A stretch of 5,971 nt of DNA from contig JAUYGA010000131.1 of assembly GCA_030690755.1 (NCBI GenBank), forward strand, positions 1-5,971, given 5' to 3'. The notes beneath the pieces are model-generated. The model was not told the origin of the DNA. It was given only the letters and a program-made list of their open reading frames with translations, and ran no database searches. Each line of letters opens with the position of its first letter. The first letter of the stretch is position 1. This DNA is from Nanobdellota archaeon. Lineage in GTDB: Archaea > Nanobdellota > Nanobdellia > Woesearchaeales > JAUYGA01. A program made the translations under genes and the position numbers. Shown one piece after another: positions 1 through 4,376 of the stretch.

Positions 1-102
1 GTTTGCATTGAAATTTCGAAGTTTGCCGTAATTAAGTTCAGTTTTATAGCTAAGTTCTTCTTCAGGATACATTCGCTTGAATGATTCATTTATGATGTCC
101 AT
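1..102 (-). CDS. N-terminal fragment of a hypothetical protein, possibly SprT-like putative metallopeptidase (cut by window edge)
   Basis: An open frame starts with ATG at 102 (minus strand) and runs without a stop through 34 codons to the left edge, so only the N-terminus is present. It begins MDIINESFKRMYPEEEL and ends with KLRNFNAN. The pattern of a short helix, a (L/M)YPEEEL motif and then a Y..K..-(Y/F)NAN stretch resembles, from memory, the start of small archaeal SprT-like or putative metallopeptidase proteins. The HExxH part that would prove this lies outside the window. No Shine-Dalgarno precedes the ATG. A TATA-like box about 23 nt upstream suits a leaderless transcript. It is divergent from the gene at 294. 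The open frame is plausible as a real gene; the family is a weak guess. Confidence 0.5.
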   Translation of the reverse strand, partial: MDIINESFKRMYPEEELSYKTELNYGKLRNFNAN

Positions 103-121
103 TTTTATTGTTTTATCATAG

Positions 122-129
122 TTTTTTAT
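122..129 (-). promoter_or_regulatory. Possible TATA box for the leftward gene at 102
   Basis: On the minus strand this reads ATAAAAAA, centred about 23 nt before the ATG at 102. Archaeal TATA boxes sit about 25 nt before the transcription start, so the transcript could begin at or very near the start codon. That fits the absence of a ribosome binding site. The region is generally A/T rich, so the exact box is uncertain. Confidence 0.3.
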
Positions 130-263
130 GGTTCTTTTCTCGTTTGTTTTTATTTAGATGATTTGTATTTATTTCTTCCTTATTTCGTTCTTGATGGGCA
201 ATGTGTGTTGGTTCTATCGGCAGCTGTTGTTTAGTGGTAATTGTATTCTGGACTATACAATTA

Positions 264-271
264 TTTAAATA
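264..271 (+). promoter_or_regulatory. TATA box for the 381-aa gene, suggesting a leaderless mRNA
   Basis: TTTAAATA is centred 26-27 nt before the ATG at 294, which is the distance expected between an archaeal TATA box and the transcription start. The bases just before the ATG are A-rich with no GGAGG-like element. This supports a leaderless transcript starting at the ATG and also supports this choice of start codon. It is inferred from position and composition only. Confidence 0.5.
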
Positions 272-293
272 ATCTGTTTATTTTAAATAAAAA

Positions 294-1439
294 ATGGACA
301 TTAAGTTTATAAAAAAGATTGACAGCAATGAAGTGGGCATATCTCCAGAAAGGTATACTGATGCTCATCTTGTCCAAATTAGGAAGTCTTTATACGTTCC
401 TTTGCAGCATCCTCGCCAAATTAATGTTATTGATTTAAAAAAAGAAAAACCTGAGTTTTCAATTGCTTCAGGCATATTTTCTGACACAAGTATACTTCAC
501 GACAATTCTTATCCAGGAAGAGAGTCCCCATTTGCAGACTTTAGACCTCAGAACAGAGGCGCAGGCAAAATAGAATGCATGTACAGATTCGGCGATAATA
601 TTTTTGTCACAGTAAATAATCCCGGCCTTGCTTCTCATCTGGATAATATTTTGGTTTTAGATGCGAAGGGAAAACTATGCGATATTTTTCCAGGAAATAT
701 AGACTCTGCCATTCTTCATCATCCTGAAACTGGTGAAACTCCTTTAGTTTCCCGCGGCAGCATGGAGGATCTTTGCATCACAGGCAGTGTTATGTCTCAT
801 GAAGATGGACCTTTTTGGACAAAAGCTCCTTTGCTTTGGGGTTTAGGCAGCGCTTCGAAAAAATGGAATGATTTACATTATTATCTTACGTTGGGTGTTT
901 TCTCCATAGGTGAAGGCAGTATTGCTCAGATGGGAGGTTCTTTCAGGCCCATGAGTAAATTTGATAGCTCATATGTTATTCTCGGTTTTTCCAGCATAAC
1001 TCCGAATGATGTTTCTTTCTTTTTGGGAAAGTTCGGCGCTGAAGGAAAACTCCAAGCATGCTCTGTTTTTTATGACTTTCGTAATCTTAATATGGGCATA
1101 AATAAAGAATTAGAGCCTGAAGAGATAAAAGGGTTAAATGACATAACAGGTAAAGTTTCATACTCTTTTGTTGATTGGAGGGGACCTGATGAGCGCCATA
1201 AAGGAAATAATTTTATTTATGTCCCTGTTAAAAATGGTCTTGCAGTATTGGAAAGAGGAGATATATTCAAAAATGATGCTAATAAAGTGAGTGAAATTTT
1301 CGGCGATGAGCATCTGAAATGTCCAAAGTATGCTTCTGAAGTGGATGGTAATTTGGTGGTTGCTAACAGGCAAATCACACCAGGTGGTTGTTCTAATAGT
1401 TCTACTTTAGAATTTCTGGTTTATAAGATAAATAAATAA
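294..1439 (+). CDS. Hypothetical protein of 381 aa, soluble and beta-strand rich
   Basis: I do not recognise this protein. It has no signal peptide and no membrane segment, so it is probably cytoplasmic. Its composition is typical of a folded enzyme or binding protein, with many short hydrophobic strands separated by Gly/Asn/Asp turns. Several strand-turn-strand units look alike, for example DNIFVTVNNP (101-110), DNILVLDAKG (117-126), NNFIYVPVKNG (305-315) and DGNLVVANRQ (351-360). That arrangement is seen in beta-propellers, but this is an inference from pattern. The cysteines at 95, 129, 161, 256, 343 and 366 show no metal-binding spacing. The ATG at 294 is chosen because a TATA-like box lies at the right distance for a leaderless message. 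It precedes the antiporter gene on the same strand with a 57-nt gap, and no T-rich terminator is seen between them, so read-through is possible. The stop is TAA. Confidence 0.75.
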   Translation: MDIKFIKKIDSNEVGISPERYTDAHLVQIRKSLYVPLQHPRQINVIDLKKEKPEFSIASGIFSDTSILHDNSYPGRESPFADFRPQNRGAGKIECMYRFGDNIFVTVNNPGLASHLDNILVLDAKGKLCDIFPGNIDSAILHHPETGETPLVSRGSMEDLCITGSVMSHEDGPFWTKAPLLWGLGSASKKWNDLHYYLTLGVFSIGEGSIAQMGGSFRPMSKFDSSYVILGFSSITPNDVSFFLGKFGAEGKLQACSVFYDFRNLNMGINKELEPEEIKGLNDITGKVSYSFVDWRGPDERHKGNNFIYVPVKNGLAVLERGDIFKNDANKVSEIFGDEHLKCPKYASEVDGNLVVANRQITPGGCSNSSTLEFLVYKINK

Positions 1440-1461
1440 AAAGTTATGTCTGCTGTTATAG

Positions 1462-1474
1462 AAAAATATTAATA
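1462..1474 (+). promoter_or_regulatory. Possible TATA box before the antiporter gene
   Basis: An A/T-only run (AAAAATATTAATA) is centred about 29 nt before the ATG at 1497, in the 57-nt gap after the upstream stop codon. It could give the antiporter its own promoter. The AGGA sequences at 1474-1477 and 1480-1483 lie too far from the ATG (19 and 13 nt) to be convincing ribosome binding sites. Confidence 0.3.
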
Positions 1475-1496
1475 GGAACAGGACTTAATCTGTCTT

Positions 1497-2753
1497 ATGG
1501 TTAGCCTTGACCCGAATCTGGTGAATTTTGAGATTGTTTTCTTTATAGCCTTGGTCATGGCTATTTTGCTCAGGTTTCTCAAGCAGCCTTCTGTTATTGC
1601 TTATATCTTGGCTGGAGTCTTGGCCGGCCCATCAGTCTTCGGGATTATCACCAATACTGAGATTTTGACGAATCTAGGAAATGTGGGTATTCTCTTTTTG
1701 ATGTTTTTTATAGGTATGGAGATGAATGTTGAGCGTATTCTGAAGCGCTGGAAGCTTGCGATTATTGGCACATTGCTTCAGATTTTGTTGAGTGTTTTTG
1801 TGGTTTTTGTTTTAGGGAAGTTTCTGGGCTGGTCTATCGGGATGATTGTTCTTTTGGGATTTATGGTTAGTCTGAGCAGCACAGCAGTCATAATCAAGAT
1901 TTTTGAGAACCGCAATCTTATGGGAACAAAGATGGGCGGTGATGTGATTGCAATACTTCTTGTCCAGGATCTTGCTGTCATTCCTATGATTGTTGTGATA
2001 AATGTGATAGGCGGTTCTGTGACGGCAGGCAGTTTGATGCTTGAAACCATAGGTATAATATTGATTACGCTTTTCCTTTTCTGGATTCTGAGAAAAAAAC
2101 AGGTAAGCCTGCCTTTCAGGCAGATAAAGGGAGACCATGATCTTCAGCTGGTTACTGCTTTGCTTTTGTGTTTTGGGTTTGCTTTGGCCACTGATTTTTT
2201 TGAGTTGTCTGCAGGCCTTGGATCTTTTTTAGCAGGTCTTCTTGTTGCAAACAGCAAGGAAACAGCATGGGTCCATCAGCGTCTGAACTCTTTTAAGATT
2301 CTGTTTGTGGCTTTCTTTTTTGTTTCTGTCGGGATGCTTATCAATCTTAGATTTGTCTTTGACAGTTATCTTCTGGTTATAGGTCTTGTGCTTCTGATCT
2401 TTATTGTGAACACTATTGTCAACATGCTTATATTTAACTGGTTTGGCCAGACATGGGGCTGCAGCTTTTATGCAGGCGCGACACTTTCTCAGATAGGCGA
2501 ATTCAGTTTTTTGCTGGCAATGATTGGTTTTAGTTCCGGCGTCATTCCAGAATTCGGTTATCAGCTGATTATTGCAGTCATTGCGTTATCTTTGCTGTTG
2601 AGCCCGTTCTGGATTGCTTTTGCTTCAAGATTCGTTAAGGTCTTTCCTAAAGAGCAGATGGTCTGCCTGACTTTAGATGTTGATAACTTTGATAATAAAA
2701 GCAATAAAAAAAAGATTAGAACTAGATTAGTGCATATGAAAAATAAAAGATAA
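1497..2753 (+). CDS. CPA2-family cation:proton antiporter (Kef-like membrane domain)
   Basis: This integral membrane protein of 418 aa should exchange K+ or Na+ for protons across the cytoplasmic membrane and so help control pH and ion balance. It has about 12-13 hydrophobic segments between residues 10 and 380. Family marks include FLKQPSVIAYILAGVLAGP near residues 27-45, LSSTAVIIKIF at 126-136, a VQDLAVIP core at 156-163 and LSQIGEFSFLLA at 330-341. The Q157-D158 pair is the form found in Kef-type K+ efflux antiporters, whereas Na+/H+ exchangers such as NapA have two acidic residues there, so K+/H+ exchange is favoured. Unlike KefB/KefC (about 600 aa), it stops after the membrane domain: there is no TrkA-N/RCK nucleotide-binding domain. 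Instead it ends in a short lysine-rich tail (about 401-418). No downstream RCK gene is present. The family call is secure; the transported ion is inferred. Confidence 0.93.
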   Translation: MVSLDPNLVNFEIVFFIALVMAILLRFLKQPSVIAYILAGVLAGPSVFGIITNTEILTNLGNVGILFLMFFIGMEMNVERILKRWKLAIIGTLLQILLSVFVVFVLGKFLGWSIGMIVLLGFMVSLSSTAVIIKIFENRNLMGTKMGGDVIAILLVQDLAVIPMIVVINVIGGSVTAGSLMLETIGIILITLFLFWILRKKQVSLPFRQIKGDHDLQLVTALLLCFGFALATDFFELSAGLGSFLAGLLVANSKETAWVHQRLNSFKILFVAFFFVSVGMLINLRFVFDSYLLVIGLVLLIFIVNTIVNMLIFNWFGQTWGCSFYAGATLSQIGEFSFLLAMIGFSSGVIPEFGYQLIIAVIALSLLLSPFWIAFASRFVKVFPKEQMVCLTLDVDNFDNKSNKKKIRTRLVHMKNKR

Positions 2754-2766
2754 AAAAAGAAAAAAA
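2752..2766 (-). terminator. T-rich terminator of the minus-strand cluster (after the DUF2892 gene)
   Basis: On the minus strand, two runs of seven T separated by one C begin ten bases past the TAA of the small membrane protein gene. Another T run follows at about 2706-2713. Archaeal RNA polymerase stops at oligo-T without a hairpin, so this is a good terminator candidate. It partly overlaps the end of the opposing antiporter gene. Confidence 0.5.
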
Positions 2767-2774
2767 TTAAATGA

Positions 2775-2798
2775 TTTTATCTCTTTTTTCTCTTCTTT
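2775..2798 (+). terminator. T-rich terminator of the plus-strand antiporter gene
   Basis: The plus strand shows T-rich runs (TTTT at 2775-2778, six T at 2784-2789, then CTCTTCTTT) starting about 22 nt after the antiporter TAA. This is the usual form of an archaeal intrinsic terminator. The tract is the antisense of the Lys/Arg-rich C-terminus of the DUF2892 gene, so one sequence serves two purposes. Confidence 0.45.
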
Positions 2799-3025
2799 GG
2801 TTTAGCTTTCCTTTTTGGTTTGCTTTCCTCTTTTTTGCAGCCGCAAGTGTTTATGCCGAGAAGCGCATATAACAGGCAGTAAGCGATTGTTCCTGTCGCA
2901 AGCAGCCCTAATGCTATCAGGTAAAGCCACCAGATTTTGTAATAATATGCTGCTCCTGCAATTGCCAGGCCTGCAACAATTCTCAGAATTCTATCAGTTG
3001 TTCCAACATTCGGTTTTATGCACAT
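2777..3025 (-). CDS. Small DUF2892/YgaP-type transmembrane protein with a basic C-terminal tail
   Basis: This 82-aa membrane protein matches the DUF2892 (YgaP-type inner membrane) pattern. It has an N-terminal NVGTTDRILRIVAGL motif (residues 6-20), two hydrophobic segments (about 15-28 and 32-56) and the ending LLYALLGINTC (51-61). The more usual family form near the end is CPLYxLLGINTC; here the proline is replaced (CLLY). The function of stand-alone DUF2892 proteins is not established; some relatives are fused to rhodanese domains. Residues 64-82 form a tail made almost entirely of Lys, Arg, Pro, Ser and Glu, probably cytoplasmic. The ATG at 3025 is fixed by a perfect Shine-Dalgarno five bases upstream. 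It follows the NAD kinase gene by 32 nt, so the two are probably co-transcribed. Confidence 0.88.
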   Translation of the reverse strand: MCIKPNVGTTDRILRIVAGLAIAGAAYYYKIWWLYLIALGLLATGTIAYCLLYALLGINTCGCKKEESKPKRKAKPKKRKKR

Positions 3026-3030
3026 AAATG

Positions 3031-3040
3031 CACCTCCTTT
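3031..3040 (-). promoter_or_regulatory. Strong Shine-Dalgarno of the DUF2892 gene
   Basis: The minus strand reads AAAGGAGGTG, ending five bases before the ATG at 3025. GGAGGTG fully matches the conserved 3' end of archaeal 16S rRNA (CACCTCC). It decides the start codon. It is the only clear Shine-Dalgarno in the window, and it sits in front of a gene internal to a transcription unit, a common archaeal arrangement alongside leaderless first genes. Confidence 0.85.
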
Positions 3041-3057
3041 TTAGCTGGTATAGGAAC

Positions 3058-3972
3058 TCAGGATATATAATACTTTGCACGTTTCTTCTCTATATCTCCA
3101 AATATTTTTATGCTGTTTCCTTTTGAGATTTCAAGATTGTTTCCTATACTAAAATCATATATTAGGTGTTGGCCGTCCACAAATATTTTTCCCTGTCTTG
3201 TCAATGATGTTATTTTGATTTTCTCTGCAAATTCTGGCTTGGCATTTCTTTTCGAACGTAAGATGTATTGGAACATTTTTGAGTTCAGGTCCATTATCTC
3301 TCCTTGTTCTTCCCGCATAAAACCTGTTGATCCTGCAGGCGTGCAGATGAGCATGCCGCTTCCTTTGTAATTTTTTTCACCAATTCGGTATCTTGATATT
3401 GCTGCAGGATTTGTATGTGCTAGTAAGATGTCATTGAGAACTTGTTCTGGAAGAAGGGTTTTGTTTATCTGAAGAGACATTCTGCCAATCTCGGAAATCT
3501 TCTGTTCGTCTATCTTTTCTAGGAATCCTTCAAATTTGTCTGCATCGCAGCAGCAATAAAAACCCGTGCTGCCGTGCGGGCTTGGATCCGAATTTATGCC
3601 AAGAATTGGGATGTTATTGCTGGAATTGACGTAATGTGAAACCTCGATAAGTGTTCCGTCTCCGCCGACAGATATGATTATGGAATAAGAATCGATGTTT
3701 CTTGTTTGCTCTAAGTCCCCTCTATACACAATGTCATGATTTATGCTGTATTTCTCCAAACTTGAAATGACCTTTTTAAGAGTCTTTTTTTGTATCGCAT
3801 CACTTTTTCTGATACGTATTGCATCTTCATCATTGTTTTTTATGAATTTTACAACTGGTTTATCTGAGGATTTTTCATAAAGCTCAAACACGCTTTTCTT
3901 GTAAACAACTAAGACCTTCTTTAGGTAGGGTGAATTTTTGAACTTATTGTTTTTTTGGTTTTTTGTGTTCAT
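3058..3972 (-). CDS. nadK: NAD(+)/NADH kinase, resembling the plant NADK3 (NADH kinase) type
   Basis: This 304-aa protein phosphorylates the 2'-hydroxyl of NAD(H) with ATP to supply NADP(H). The diagnostic motifs are present in order: GGDGT at 103-107, GINSDP at 125-130, STGFYCC at 135-141, LNDILLAHTNPAAISRY at 179-195, the glycine-rich CTPAGSTGF at 210-218 and FVDGQ at 264-268. In common bacterial NAD kinases the second motif has NE and the third reads TPTGSTAY. The ND...AH..PA..SR form, the GxNSDP...STG block and the AGST loop are closer to what I recall of plant NADK3, which prefers NADH. Residues 1-17 are an Asn/Lys-rich extension before the first strand (KKVLVVYK), so the true start could be later, though no better Met exists nearby. 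There is no Shine-Dalgarno. It is followed at 32 nt by the DUF2892 gene and preceded by the GDT1-like gene. Family certain; cofactor preference inferred. Confidence 0.92.
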   Translation of the reverse strand: MNTKNQKNNKFKNSPYLKKVLVVYKKSVFELYEKSSDKPVVKFIKNNDEDAIRIRKSDAIQKKTLKKVISSLEKYSINHDIVYRGDLEQTRNIDSYSIIISVGGDGTLIEVSHYVNSSNNIPILGINSDPSPHGSTGFYCCCDADKFEGFLEKIDEQKISEIGRMSLQINKTLLPEQVLNDILLAHTNPAAISRYRIGEKNYKGSGMLICTPAGSTGFMREEQGEIMDLNSKMFQYILRSKRNAKPEFAEKIKITSLTRQGKIFVDGQHLIYDFSIGNNLEISKGNSIKIFGDIEKKRAKYYIS

Positions 3973-4013
3973 TTTTTGGTTTGGTTTGTTTTTTTAGCAG
4001 TCTTTTTCGGTTC

Positions 4014-4033
4014 TATTGAAATCTTATTGAAAT
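4014..4033. repeat. Direct repeat of 9 bp at helical spacing near the NAD kinase promoter
   Basis: TATTGAAAT occurs at 4014-4022 and again at 4025-4033, an offset of 11 bp, or about one helical turn. The pair lies just downstream (minus strand) of the TATA-like box at 4046-4053, overlapping the predicted transcription start near 4023. It could be an operator, but short A/T repeats also occur by chance. Confidence 0.35.
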
Positions 4034-4045
4034 AGTCTTTGTGGA

Positions 4046-4053
4046 TTTTTAAA
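4046..4053 (-). promoter_or_regulatory. TATA-like box upstream of the NAD kinase gene
   Basis: The minus strand reads TTTAAAAA here, in the 110-120 nt gap between the GDT1-like gene and the NAD kinase start. A transcript from it would begin near 4023 and carry an A/C-rich leader of about 50 nt before the ATG at 3972. This suggests NAD kinase and the DUF2892 gene can be transcribed apart from aRF1. Confidence 0.35.
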
Positions 4054-4092
4054 TGTAGTGCAAATACGTTGCAATTGCGCCTTCAGAAAAAG

Positions 4093-4338
4093 TTAAATAT
4101 GCCTATCATTATGAAAAGCAGGTCCGCAATTATTGTGACGGTTCTTGTTGATTTTAGTGAATATGAATTTTCCGACTAATAGTGCCCTTATTGAAAGAAG
4201 CGTCATCGCAGATAAGACTCCTAAAAGAACAAGCCAGGGATTATATTGTGTTGCAAAAAGTCCTGATGCTATTTGTGTCTTATCGCCAAGTTCTGCAATG
4301 CTTATCGCAATGAAGGGGATTAAAAAATCTTGCATCAT
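4093..4338 (-). CDS. GDT1/TMEM165-family (UPF0016) membrane protein with an apparent frameshift near its end
   Basis: The first 60 or so residues match the UPF0016/GDT1 family: a hydrophobic start, the signature ELGDKTQ (16-22), then NPWLVLLGVLSAMTLLSIRALLVGKF (33-58). Family members are Mn2+/Ca2+:H+ exchangers of the membrane; prokaryotic forms are often single units of about 90 aa acting as dimers. As read, the last 17 residues (NRHNNCGPAFHNDRHI-like) are polar and unlike the family. Dropping one base around 4141-4150 joins the frame to TVTIIADLLFIMIGIFNFF, a proper last membrane helix, ending at a TGA at 4083-4085 (84 aa). The gene may therefore be frameshifted, or a base may be wrong. Two adjacent ATGs (4338, 4335) offer starts with only a weak AAAGAGA upstream. 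It lies 38 nt after aRF1 and is probably co-transcribed with it. Confidence 0.8.
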   Translation of the reverse strand: MMQDFLIPFIAISIAELGDKTQIASGLFATQYNPWLVLLGVLSAMTLLSIRALLVGKFIFTKINKNRHNNCGPAFHNDRHI

Positions 4339-4376
4339 TATGTCTCTTTTTGCTTATGCTTTTTTGTTTTCTTTAT

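Larger units (their letters stand above)
103..293. other. Divergent intergenic region with promoters for both flanking genes
   Basis: This 191-nt stretch lies between two genes that point away from each other, so it should hold both promoters. It is T-rich on the plus strand near 110-180. The only short plus-strand frame I found (ATG at 195, about 24 codons) has no ribosome binding site and no recognisable content. No hairpin or RNA gene was apparent. Confidence 0.6.

Noticed and set aside
195..269. Short plus-strand frame (about 24 codons, starting MGNVCW) in the divergent region
   Set aside because: No ribosome binding site, no recognisable motif, and it runs into the TATA box of the 381-aa gene.
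1778..2138. Two overlapping minus-strand open frames within the antiporter gene
   Set aside because: They are antisense shadows of a strongly conserved membrane protein, with no family features or start signals.
2815..3027. Plus-strand open frame of about 70 codons opposite the DUF2892 gene
   Set aside because: The minus-strand frame has family motifs and a perfect Shine-Dalgarno; this one has neither.
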